From JAFDWR01 sp038216655 (GTDB taxonomy: Bacteria; Armatimonadota; Fimbriimonadia; Fimbriimonadales; Fimbriimonadaceae), in the NCBI GenBank assembly GCA_038216655.1, contig JBBQPZ010000001.1, forward strand, positions 186,001 through 250,000: DNA of 64,000 nt, given 5' to 3'. How positions within the stretch are numbered: position 1 is the stretch's first letter; each line of letters opens with the position of its first letter. This document shows, one piece after another, positions 32,698-40,780 of this stretch. A program made the translations under genes and the position numbers. The notes beneath the pieces were generated by a model that made no database searches, was not told where the DNA came from, and worked only from the letters and a program-made list of their open reading frames with translations.

Positions 32698-34407
32698 CTA
32701 GGGTGCCTTCAATTCCACCCAAAATTTGCTGCCGGTAATTCCGTCGGACTCGACGCCGACCTTGCCCCCCATGCGTTCAGTGGCCTTGCGAACAATTGCC
32801 AAGCCGACCCCCGTTCCCTCATACGGAAGATCGGGATGGATTCGCTCGAACATATTGAAGAGGCGGTCTTGATAGGCGGGATCAATTCCAATTCCCCGAT
32901 CCTCGAAATGCAGCCTCACTCGATCTCCGCAGCGCTCCGTCCAGATCCGAATTTGAGCGTGTTCACCCTGTTTCACGAACTTCACCGCGTTGGAAAGTAG
33001 ATTCGAGACGATCTGGCTAAGTGATGGCTCATGCGCAACCACATCTTCCAAACGTCCGATTTCAATATCAATGGCCTCATCTCGAAGCGGCGTATGGTGG
33101 GCAATCACGTCTCTCACCAACTCGCTAAGCGATACTCGATGGAGGATGACTTTATCCCGCGCAACACGCCCAAAGGCGAGGATATCCGCGATCATTCGAT
33201 CAAGCTTCGAACTGTTGGCCTGAATTCTCACCAAATAATCTCGAGCATCCGGGTGATCCACAAGCATCTCGGCATGCTCTTCAAGGAGGACAGAGCTATA
33301 TGTCTTCATCGCCCTCAAGGGAGCTCTCAGGTCATGAGACACGGTGTACGAGAACTCCTCTATTTGAGCGACTGCGTCACTCAGCTCCTTAGTTCGGGCG
33401 GCAACGCGGCGCTCCAGTAAATCGTTTGCCTGGGCAAGTTCGGCTCTCGCCGCTTCAATTTCCCGTTCGTTGGCCTTTCGCTCCGAGATATCGCGAGCAA
33501 TCTTTGAAGCCCCGATAATGTTGCCAAGAGCATCCTTGATCGGAGAAACCGTCAGTGAGATTTCTACTCGCGATCCGTCTTTTCGCTGGCGGACTGTCTC
33601 GTAGTGCTCAACGCGTTGTCCTTGTCGAATCCGACCGATAATCGAAGGCTCTTCATCGATGTGCTCTTCTGGGATTAGCAAGGTTACCGACTGACCGATC
33701 ACTTCCTCCGGTCGGTATCCAAAGATCTGTTCGGCCCCGAAGTTCCAGCTCGTGATGATTCCATTAAGGTTCTTGCTTATAATCGCGTCGTCCGAACTCT
33801 CAATAATCGCGGCAAGCCGAAGACTATCGATTTGCGCCCGCTTGATCGCATCCAGCTCTCGATTGACCTGAGAGATCAGGTTAGCATTGTCAATGGCAAT
33901 CCCCGCCTGGGCCGCCAGAGTCTTGAAAATAAGCTCGAGGTCCTCGACAAACTTCCCAGGCTCCGGATGACCAAAGAAGAGCCCGCCGAGCACGCTCCCG
34001 TCGGTCGAGAATACGGGAATCGCAAGATAGCTTCGAACTGGAAGATGCCCTTCCGGCATACCCGTGTGGGGGGCGTTTCGCCCATAGCTCGGATCCGCGC
34101 ATACGTCGTCTAGACGGACGATCCTTTCGCCCTTGAATGTGGGCGAGAAAATATCCGTGTTGCGAGGCATCGGAAATTTGCTGAACGCTTCACAATCAAC
34201 CCCGGAAAGAGTATATAGCCTGTACGCCTCTCCCGATGCCTCGACCTCATTGTAGAAAAAGGCACCGAACGCGGCACCCGAAATAGCGACGCCAGCGTCG
34301 GTCACGCATTGCACGATCTTTTCGACGTCGTGCTCGGTGACGAGTTCGCTCGCGACCCCGTGCAGGAGGCGAAGCGTCGTAAGCTCGGGTCGTTTAGGGT
34401 CGGGCAT
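32698..34407 (-). CDS. Hybrid-input sensor histidine kinase (GAF-PAS-HisKA-HATPase)
   Basis: 569 residues, no membrane helix, so cytoplasmic. GAF domain ~20-178 (FSTDGSVLGGLFFGHPEPG); PAS ~195-312 (NLNGIITSWNFGAEQIFGYR; RKDGSRVEISLTVSPI); a coiled coil; HisKA with phospho-His358 in SYTVSHDLRAPLRAMKTY; HATPase with the N-box NLLSNAVKFVKQG and G-boxes DRGIGIDP and GTGVGLAIV. The layout matches bacteriophytochrome-type kinases, but the GAF domain has no obvious chromophore cysteine. It works with the receiver protein encoded just downstream. Decamer direct repeats lie right before its start. Confidence 0.92.
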   Translation of the reverse strand: MPDPKRPELTTLRLLHGVASELVTEHDVEKIVQCVTDAGVAISGAAFGAFFYNEVEASGEAYRLYTLSGVDCEAFSKFPMPRNTDIFSPTFKGERIVRLDDVCADPSYGRNAPHTGMPEGHLPVRSYLAIPVFSTDGSVLGGLFFGHPEPGKFVEDLELIFKTLAAQAGIAIDNANLISQVNRELDAIKRAQIDSLRLAAIIESSDDAIISKNLNGIITSWNFGAEQIFGYRPEEVIGQSVTLLIPEEHIDEEPSIIGRIRQGQRVEHYETVRQRKDGSRVEISLTVSPIKDALGNIIGASKIARDISERKANEREIEAARAELAQANDLLERRVAARTKELSDAVAQIEEFSYTVSHDLRAPLRAMKTYSSVLLEEHAEMLVDHPDARDYLVRIQANSSKLDRMIADILAFGRVARDKVILHRVSLSELVRDVIAHHTPLRDEAIDIEIGRLEDVVAHEPSLSQIVSNLLSNAVKFVKQGEHAQIRIWTERCGDRVRLHFEDRGIGIDPAYQDRLFNMFERIHPDLPYEGTGVGLAIVRKATERMGGKVGVESDGITGSKFWVELKAP

Positions 34408-34410
34408 GAT

Positions 34411-34440
34411 CGATTCCTAACGATTCCCAACGATTCATTC
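34411..34440 (-). promoter_or_regulatory. Decamer direct repeats upstream of the histidine kinase
   Basis: CGATTCCTAA, CGATTCCCAA and CGATTCATTC occur head to tail on the plus strand, starting 4 bases before the kinase ATG. The 10-base period is one helical turn, as at operator arrays, and the block would lie in the 5' leader. Confidence 0.4.
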
Positions 34441-34660
34441 GTCCGGCAGATGCGTCGGGTAAGACCTAACGGGACGATGACGGCCCGGCTTCGCCGAGCG
34501 GCATTTATGGTACACGATCCCAAAAAGATCCCCGTTGATCTCGCGAAAATGTGGACAGGAGCTACCAGGTTTGCGAACCAACTATCGCCACGTTGTGACG
34601 ATTTCATCGTCCAGTTCCGATGATCCTGATAGCTTCACGAGGAAGCGAGGGCTTTTCAGG

Positions 34661-35698
34661 ATGAAATACACGAATTTACTGGTTGCTGCGTTGGCCACGA
34701 CGCTGGTCGGCCTCTCCGGATGTGGAGGCGCGGGCGGTGCTTCCTCGGGTACCCCGCTTGTCCGTAGCTAGCTTGGCACCCAAGCCCCGGGCGACGTCTG
34801 GGATTGGACGATCGAGAACGGCACGTTCTCCGCGACCAACGAGACCACCGGCTACACCTATAGCGGCACCGAGAGCGCGCTCTCGACCGGGTTCATGAAG
34901 CTTGAGGTAGCCGCGACTACCGACCCCGGCGTGAGCGTCGGACAATCCGCCTACGCGGTCGAGATGCCCGGTACTGCCTTGATCATCAAGCCCGCCGGCC
35001 AGGACACCCGCCCGCCGATCGTTGCCGCCAGTCTCGGCACCAACCCGGCCGGACCTCAGGTCAGCTTCAACTACGTCGACGTTGCCAAGTCTGGCTGGGC
35101 AATGAGCGACGAGGCCTATGGGCACGTGACGTTCGACGTCAACGGCAACAGCTACGGCGGAACCGCCGATCGTTTTGAGATCGACAACACACCCATGTCA
35201 CAGGGCTTCACCGGCTTCACTTCGGTGGATGGCCACATGACCGCCAATGTGGGCGGCGTGATCGTGAACGGTGTGATGACACCGTCCGGCGTCTGCGTCA
35301 TGGATTACGGCCCCGGGATGGGTGGTTTCATCGGGGTTAAGCAGCCATCCGCTCCAACCAACCTGGTCACCCTCGGAACCAAGTCGTTCCGCGGCTTCCT
35401 GATCAATCAGGGCAAGACGCAGTGCGTGACGGTGACACCCAACGGCGATGGCACCCTGCACGGTACGGGCTATCAAAACCCGTCGGGAGTCGAGACGGGA
35501 ACCTCCGACGGTGGTGCGGGCGTGACGATTACGTTCCTTTCGCAGCCAAATCCCGGCCAGATCACGATGAGCATCGGCACTTCCGGTGGAGCCGAGACCC
35601 TCGTGGCCTGCGTGAGCGTGGTGAACGGCAAGACGATGCTCTTCGCCTTCGGAGCGGGCGGCGGCGAGCCGTACAACGTCCTGCTCGTCGAGAACTAA
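34661..35698 (+). pseudogene. Lipoprotein gene interrupted by an in-frame amber codon
   Basis: The start encodes a lipoprotein signal peptide (MKYTNLLVAALATTLVGLSG then Cys of the lipobox). After 36 codons a TAG stops the frame at 34769-34771, yet the same frame is open and protein-like for 308 further codons to 35698. The sequence directly after the stop (LGTQAPGDVWDWTIENGTF) reads as the natural continuation, so one changed codon (for example Tyr TAT/TAC to TAG) explains it. The distal part is a ~300-residue secreted beta-rich protein of unknown function. It may be a recent pseudogene, an assembly error or a recoded stop. A hairpin terminator follows. Confidence 0.75.
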
Positions 35699-35710
35699 GT
35701 GGCAAGGGCT

Positions 35711-35736
35711 TGGCCCGCCAGGAATTTGGCGGGCCA
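35711..35736 (+). terminator. Hairpin terminator after the interrupted lipoprotein gene
   Basis: TGGCCCGCC, an 8-base loop and GGCGGGCCA form a perfect 9-bp G+C-rich stem 12 bases past the stop. There is no T-run after it. Confidence 0.6.
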
Positions 35737-35767
35737 GCGGAAGGGGTGCATGCTATGCTTGGCGGAC

Positions 35768-36121
35768 ATGCGACGCTACCTGCCACTCGTCCTGGCTTCG
35801 TGCCTTCTCCTCGGATGTGGGGGGCTTGGCTCCACCATCAACGATGGTTCCCTCGATGGCGACCTTGAACCGCTGCTGAGCACCGTGGCCCTGACCGCGA
35901 CCAAGGACTATGCGATCACGCTTTTTGCGGGGGTCACCCCGACTCATATCACGTGGAGAGTCCAGGAGTTGAACGCAGGTTCGGTCGTCCCCGCTTCCGG
36001 CACCACACCCTTAACCGCGACCTACACCGCCCCCAATCGCTCGGGGACCTTCCACGTACAAGCGCTTATCACTGCCAATGGGCAGGTTCAGACGCTTACC
36101 GCCACAATCGTGGTCGCCTAA
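35768..36121 (+). CDS. Small lipoprotein with an Ig-like domain
   Basis: 117 residues. Signal peptide MRRYLPLVLASCLLLGCGG has a clear lipobox (LLGC). The mature part is a single ~85-residue beta-sandwich with the pattern ...ITWRVQELNAGSVVPASGTT... and TYTAPNRSGTFHVQALITAN, as in bacterial Ig-like surface domains. An alternative ATG at 35750 has a better ribosome-binding site (AAGGGG), though very close; both give the same mature protein. Its last four bases overlap the convergent cysteine dioxygenase gene (CTAA). Confidence 0.75.
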   Translation: MRRYLPLVLASCLLLGCGGLGSTINDGSLDGDLEPLLSTVALTATKDYAITLFAGVTPTHITWRVQELNAGSVVPASGTTPLTATYTAPNRSGTFHVQALITANGQVQTLTATIVVA

Positions 36122-36687
36122 GGCGTGTATCCAAGCTGACGCGCCTCGCGCCGATACGTGCCTTCGCCCACGGGGACGAACACGTGGCAGGAGTTCATTT
36201 CGCCGCCGTAGATGTGAATCGTCACCGCTGGCTCGTGGTCGGCGTTCTCCAGCACGTGATGATCGTAGGGCGGAATCAGCGCCCCCGCCTCACCCTTTCC
36301 CGCGTAGACGACCTTCGCGGGCTGGAACTCGTGGACCCCGTCTTTCTCACCGAAGTGCGAGTAGGAGGTCACCTTGATGCGTCCGCGATAGACGCACTCG
36401 ACGCACCACATGTTGTCGTGGTCGTGGAGCGCGGTGCCCTGCCCATCGCCCCAGACCATCACCAAGATGGAATAGCGGCCCGCCGGGTCGAGGTGCAGCA
36501 AACGCCGCGCGTACTTATCGGAGGCGGTGCGTAGAAACTCGGCGTCGATGAACTCCTCGTTCGAGTCGACGACCTTCTCCAACACCTCTTTCACGGTGTG
36601 GCAGCAACCGGTTCCGGGCATTCGATCGACCGCGTCGTCGACCAAAGCAATCAGTTCTCGAACTCGGGAGGAAGGGATGGATGCCAT
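36118..36687 (-). CDS. Cysteine dioxygenase type I
   Basis: 189 residues, cupin fold. Iron ligands His88 and His90 in GTALHDHDNMWC, and His144 in YDHHVLENAD; the second cupin motif ends TIHIYGGEMNSC. Cys95 and Tyr160 align with the Cys93-Tyr157 pair that is cross-linked in mammalian CDO, whereas many bacterial enzymes have Gly at the cysteine position. The enzyme oxidises cysteine to cysteine sulfinate. ATG at 36687 begins the family start; the frame is open 27 codons further. It is a single-gene unit. Confidence 0.88.
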   Translation of the reverse strand: MASIPSSRVRELIALVDDAVDRMPGTGCCHTVKEVLEKVVDSNEEFIDAEFLRTASDKYARRLLHLDPAGRYSILVMVWGDGQGTALHDHDNMWCVECVYRGRIKVTSYSHFGEKDGVHEFQPAKVVYAGKGEAGALIPPYDHHVLENADHEPAVTIHIYGGEMNSCHVFVPVGEGTYRREARQLGYTP

Positions 36688-37034
36688 GGATTGAACTCGC
36701 TCGTCGGTCAGTATCGACCTGAGAATAGGTCTATTGTAGCGCGGAAGGTGTCTCGCCGGACTCCTCACTGCAGAACTGTTAGGTGTTAGGTGTTGGGTGT
36801 TGGGTGTTAGGTGTTGGGTGTTGGGTGTTGGGTGTTAGGTGTTGGGTGTTAGGTGTTGGGTGTTGGGTGTTAGGTGTTGGGTGTTGGGTGTTAGGTGTTA
36901 GGTGTTTGGTTAGAGTGGAACGACAGACCCACTTTTTCAAACGTGTCCTGAGGTCCCGCAGTCCGCTTTCGGCCTAACACCGAACACCGAACCCTCCGCA
37001 TACATGACGCGGTGGCGAGATCCCCGCGTTCCGT
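36688..37034. other. 347-bp intergenic region dominated by tandem repeats
   Basis: Lies between the start of the CDO gene and the stop of the dipeptidase gene (both minus). Besides the heptamer array at 36778-36910 and its inverted partner at 36973-36993, I see no gene. Confidence 0.7.
36778..36993. repeat. TGTTNGG heptamer array (about 19 copies) with inverted partner
   Basis: From 36778 to 36910 the unit TGTTAGG/TGTTGGG repeats about 19 times; only the fifth base varies (A, G, once T). At 36973-36993 the inverse form (CTAACACCGAACACCGAACCC) occurs, so the ends can pair as a stem around a ~60-base loop. The array is just downstream of the dipeptidase stop (37035, minus strand). Since 7 is not a multiple of 3, a spurious 65-codon frame with a 7-residue period runs through it. 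Confidence 0.9.
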
Positions 37035-37763
37035 TCAGACCGGCGGGAGGAACGGATTGACGCGTTCGCCCATCCCCTCGGCGTGGAGCTCTTCTAGCCC
37101 GTCGTAAAGTTCATGCGCCAGTTGGGCCAACCCGTAGACGCAGACCTTCTCCTCCGCCCGCACGGCCCAGCCGGCGTCGCCCCAACTGTAGTGCCACCAC
37201 TCATCCCGACAGTTCGAGAAGCCGGCCCCAAGCATCGCCTGGACCAGGATGTCCCGGTTCGCCTGCGCGTGATCGGAGAGCCCGATGGCGTAAGTGGGCG
37301 CAGCGTGGAATCGGTCATAGGGTGACGTGACGTCGTATTGCTCCCCATTTGCGTCCACGAGCCACACATCGACCGCGGCGCCGGTGCAGTGACCTGGAGG
37401 TGCCTTCTGATCGGTCGGGGCGACCCAGCGACACACTGTTCGCCGAAGGGAAGCAATTTCGCGGGTCGGATAAGCCTCTCGGGCGCAAGACCACATGAAG
37501 TCGTAGATTCGCTGCTGCCGCTCGATTGGACGCCATCCCTCGACTAGGCCGAGATGGTAGCCGTCAGGTAGAAGTCCGGCCGTCCGCTCTACCATTTCTG
37601 CCACCGACTTCCGCACGTAGGGGATTACCTGGGGCCTCATCAGCTTCAGGCTCGGGCAGGCCACGCGCATGTCGACCAGCGGCTCGCCGTTCTCTCGCTC
37701 TACGATCTTATTAAGCGCGCGAATCGGCTCTGGGCGTCCCTTCGTGCGGTCCCAACGGATCAC
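37035..37763 (-). CDS. D-alanyl-D-alanine dipeptidase (VanX/DdpX family, M15D)
   Basis: 242 residues. Zinc and catalytic residues match VanX in order and spacing: Arg78 in EGWRP, His125 and Asp132 in GHCTGAAVDVWL, Glu188 and His191 in DEWWHYSWG. The enzyme cleaves D-Ala-D-Ala; without vanH/vanA neighbours the role is likely peptidoglycan turnover or D-Ala recycling rather than glycopeptide resistance. No signal peptide, so cytoplasmic. The GTG start overlaps the stop of the SLBB gene by four bases (GTGA). Confidence 0.9.
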   Translation of the reverse strand: MIRWDRTKGRPEPIRALNKIVERENGEPLVDMRVACPSLKLMRPQVIPYVRKSVAEMVERTAGLLPDGYHLGLVEGWRPIERQQRIYDFMWSCAREAYPTREIASLRRTVCRWVAPTDQKAPPGHCTGAAVDVWLVDANGEQYDVTSPYDRFHAAPTYAIGLSDHAQANRDILVQAMLGAGFSNCRDEWWHYSWGDAGWAVRAEEKVCVYGLAQLAHELYDGLEELHAEGMGERVNPFLPPV

Positions 37764-38818
37764 CGAGGCGGCACCACGCGTTTCGGAGTCGTTGGTTTGG
37801 TCTCTGGAGGCTGGGGTGCGCCGCGGAGGGGAACTTGGATGACGTCATTTGGGTTCAAAGCGAAGGTCTTGTCCTTGCTAAGTCCCATACGGCGACGGAA
37901 ACGATCATCCCCGAGCACGCGCTGCACCCTCAAGGATTCCACGTCACCGGCGGGGGTCACGCCCCCGGCGTCCCGGATCGCATCGGCGAGGGTCATGCCT
38001 TCCTTCCAGGCGATCAAGCCGCCCGCCTTGACCTCGCCCACAACGGTTACGAACCGGCGCTGCGCGTCGAGGGCAACGACCAGGGTGTCGGCGCGCTTGA
38101 GTTCAAAGGTCGGCTCAGTCGAGAAGTCGAGCCGCTTGATCTCGACGCCGTTTCGAAGCACGCGCAGGTCCTTGGAATTCGCGTGGTTGGTCAGCCCACC
38201 ACTTGCCTCAATGGCCGCTTTGACGGTCATCCCCCGGACATAGGGGATAGTGCCCGGCTTGTTGACCGGACCGAGGATCGACACCTCTGCCGATTGCGTC
38301 GCGAGCGGAAACGTAACCCGGTCCCCGCTATGGAGGAACGGGTTCTGCTCCGGGTGGAGCGCATCGTCCGAGAAGTCAACGGTCAGAAGTTCCCCAGTGT
38401 CGCTCTCGATCTCCACCGCGTCAAGATCGGCGGAGAGCGTGGGCTGGGCAACTTTCACGACATCGGAAAGACGCAGGCCATCGAAGATCGGAAGGCTCCC
38501 CATTGACCCCACTGCTCCCATGTAGCTCACTCCCCGCTTCTGAGTTGGAGCGAGGGAGAGGATCAACTGGCTTGGAGTAATTTTCGCCAGGTTGGCCAAG
38601 AGGTCGCGCGCCTCAGCCAGGCTCAATCCGGCAAGTGAAACCCTCCCAAGAGAAGGGAGTCGGATCTCACCCTGGAAATCAAGGATTCGCGTGACGCAAA
38701 GCGTGGGGTCGTCCTGGTTGACGAGCCGAATCATGTCACCGGGTCGGAGCGTGCGCGACTGCGCCGTCGCCAGAGCGAAGCTCATTAGGATCGCGAAGAT
38801 CGTCAGGAAACGCGCCAC
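37760..38818 (-). CDS. SLBB-domain polysaccharide-export-like protein
   Basis: 352 residues with a signal peptide (FLTIFAILMSFALATAQS). The N-terminal domain (LRPGDMIRLV..., FQGEIRLPSLGRVSLAGLSL) is Poly_export-like; two SLBB domains follow (VSILGPVNKPGTIPYVRGMT and VTVVGEVKAGGLIAWKEGMT), then a proline-rich end. Such proteins form or line the periplasmic/outer-membrane channel for exopolysaccharide (Wza family) or bind glycans. I choose the GTG at 38818; longer starts to 38935 are open but overlap the divergent leader. No polymerase or chain-length gene is nearby. Confidence 0.8.
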   Translation of the reverse strand: MARFLTIFAILMSFALATAQSRTLRPGDMIRLVNQDDPTLCVTRILDFQGEIRLPSLGRVSLAGLSLAEARDLLANLAKITPSQLILSLAPTQKRGVSYMGAVGSMGSLPIFDGLRLSDVVKVAQPTLSADLDAVEIESDTGELLTVDFSDDALHPEQNPFLHSGDRVTFPLATQSAEVSILGPVNKPGTIPYVRGMTVKAAIEASGGLTNHANSKDLRVLRNGVEIKRLDFSTEPTFELKRADTLVVALDAQRRFVTVVGEVKAGGLIAWKEGMTLADAIRDAGGVTPAGDVESLRVQRVLGDDRFRRRMGLSKDKTFALNPNDVIQVPLRGAPQPPETKPTTPKRVVPPR

Positions 38819-38947
38819 GACATAAGTATGACCAACGGATTCCCGCGCCTGACGCTCAACCGATGTCGTCCACGACCGGAACATAGGATGCCGTCTCGTG
38901 GTCATAGCCTCACTGGCGCGGCCCTTCCAAGCCATCCGGAGTCAAAC

Positions 38948-40618
38948 ATGCTTAGAAAATTCCAAACCTTAGTGCTCTTGCTGGGAGCCTTGATGCTTCC
39001 AATCTTTGCCTTGGGTCAAGCCATTACCGTGAAAGTGAACGGCGAAACCGTCGACTTCCCTGGTGTGGGTCCTCAGGAGATGAACGGTCACGTACTCGTG
39101 CCCTTGCGAGGAGTGATGGAATACCTTGGGGCGTATGTCAGCTACGACGCAGCGACCAAGACCGTAACCGCGAACAAGAGCGGAATCGATTTGGTCTTGC
39201 GTCTGGGTGAGCGCTCTGCGCTCGTGAACGGGCGAACCGTCGCGCTCGATGTACCGGCGCAAGAATATCGCGGAAGCACGATGGTGCCGCTTCGATTCGT
39301 AGGGGAGTCCCTCGGCGCGGAAGTTCGCTGGGATGCTCCGACTTACACCGTCAACATCACGGTATCGACCGGCGGGGCTCAGGGTGATCCGAACCAATTT
39401 GATCCTCCTCGTCAAGCTCCACCCAACGAGATAACCTTGACCTCGTTTGCGTCAGACCGCAGCGGCTTCTTGCGTGGCGGCGACGAGGTTCGCTTCACGA
39501 TGAGAGGTGCCCCGGGCGGACGCGCAACCTTCTCGATCCCGGGCGTCGTCGAAGATGTGCCGATGACCGAGGACCAGGCGGGCGTCTATGTCGGCTCCTT
39601 CCGCGTTCCCACTGACTCTCGATTGAACCTCTCCAAGGCAAGCGCCGTCGGGCGACTCCGAATGGGAAACCGGGAGCGCATCATCCAGGCGTCGAACACG
39701 ATTGGGATCTTTAATCAGGCTCCCGTCATTACCCTGCTGACGCCCGAGTCCAATACTCGGGTGGGACGCGCCCAGCCGAACATCTCGGCGACGTTCGACG
39801 TGGACTCTGGCAGTGGCATCGACCCCAATTCGGTTGAAATGCGTGTCGATGACCGCAACGTAACTCGCGATGCCCAGGTCACATCCAATATGATCACGTA
39901 CCGTCCGGACCGCCCTCTGGCGGGGGGACGCCATAACGTAACCGTTCGAGCCACGGACCGCGCGGGCAACCTTGTCACGAAGTCCTGGAGCTTCGAGGTG
40001 ATGACCGACCGAGACGTGATCAAATCCCTGCGGTTTGACACCGGTGGCCAGCCTCTTGCTCCCGGAACGGACATCACCGTCACGCTTGTGGGAGAGGCGG
40101 GCGGTAAAGCGACTTATTCCGTCGGAGACCGAGTGGTCGATCGACGGATGCGCGAGACCGAGCCGGGCCACTACGTGGGTACCTACACGATCCGTCGAAA
40201 CGATATCTTCGACAACATCGTCGTGACGGGCAAGCTGGTCACGACTTCGGGAGATACCTTTACGGCAGAAGCGACCGATCGGATGACGATCTCGGGTCCG
40301 CTCGAAGCACCTACCTTTACGAGCCCTGAAGAAGGGTCGCGGGTGGAGAGCCCAGTGACTTTTCGCGGCAAGGCAGCCCCGGGGAGCCGGGTTCAAATCA
40401 AGATCGAATATTCCAAGAACCCCCTTGGAGTCGTTCGCCTCAGGGGAACCGTGGCCGAATTGACGGTCACCGCGGATGATCGAGGCAACTGGACAACCGA
40501 TCCGATCGACATGCGGACCGGCTTTGGCGGCGGCAATGCCACGTTTACGGTTACGGCCGCCACGCGCGGCGCGAACGGGAAAACGTCCGAGACTCGGGTT
40601 CTGACTGTTCACCAGTAG
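38948..40618 (+). CDS. Secreted protein with copper-amine-oxidase-N stalk domain and Ig-like domains
   Basis: 556 residues. Signal peptide MLRKFQTLVLLLGALMLPIF. Residues ~25-140 form a copper amine oxidase N-terminal-like ('stalk') domain, with the paired hallmarks HVLVPLRGVMEYLGA and TMVPLRFVGESLGAEVRWD. The rest is three to four beta-sandwich domains, including FN3/Ig-like pieces (RHNVTVRATDRAGNLVTKSW; FTSPEEGSRVESPVTFRGKA). The protein is probably surface- or wall-associated and binding rather than catalytic. ATG at 38948 has CCGGAGT upstream. It is divergent from the SLBB gene and ends at a strong hairpin terminator. Confidence 0.85.
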   Translation: MLRKFQTLVLLLGALMLPIFALGQAITVKVNGETVDFPGVGPQEMNGHVLVPLRGVMEYLGAYVSYDAATKTVTANKSGIDLVLRLGERSALVNGRTVALDVPAQEYRGSTMVPLRFVGESLGAEVRWDAPTYTVNITVSTGGAQGDPNQFDPPRQAPPNEITLTSFASDRSGFLRGGDEVRFTMRGAPGGRATFSIPGVVEDVPMTEDQAGVYVGSFRVPTDSRLNLSKASAVGRLRMGNRERIIQASNTIGIFNQAPVITLLTPESNTRVGRAQPNISATFDVDSGSGIDPNSVEMRVDDRNVTRDAQVTSNMITYRPDRPLAGGRHNVTVRATDRAGNLVTKSWSFEVMTDRDVIKSLRFDTGGQPLAPGTDITVTLVGEAGGKATYSVGDRVVDRRMRETEPGHYVGTYTIRRNDIFDNIVVTGKLVTTSGDTFTAEATDRMTISGPLEAPTFTSPEEGSRVESPVTFRGKAAPGSRVQIKIEYSKNPLGVVRLRGTVAELTVTADDRGNWTTDPIDMRTGFGGGNATFTVTAATRGANGKTSETRVLTVHQ

Positions 40619-40644
40619 TGAACATTTATGCCCGAGGAAATGGG

Positions 40645-40675
40645 AAGAGCCTCTCCGATCAATGGAGAGGCTCTT
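40645..40675 (+). terminator. Strong hairpin terminator
   Basis: AAGAGCCTCTCC (40645-40656), loop GATCAAT, GGAGAGGCTCTT (40664-40675): a perfect 12-bp stem 26 bases after the stalk-protein stop. The tail is only weakly T-rich. It separates that gene from the WD40-caspase. Confidence 0.75.
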
Positions 40676-40780
40676 AGGGTTTAGGGCCGGATCCTTGCCC
40701 GGATTGAAAGTGGACGTCACAAGACAGGCTCGAATCGGAGACCAACCCAACAAGGTATTAACTTTCCGCCCCGGTGGTTT

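Noticed and set aside
36783..36977. 65-codon frame with a 7-residue repeat
   Set aside because: It is the heptamer array read as codons (21-base period), followed by random sequence; no ribosome-binding site.
36778..36993. CRISPR array
   Set aside because: The units are contiguous heptamers without unique spacers, and no cas gene is in the window.
37035..37763. Glycopeptide-resistance role for the VanX-like dipeptidase
   Set aside because: No vanH, vanA or regulator is near; the gene is coupled to an SLBB protein instead.
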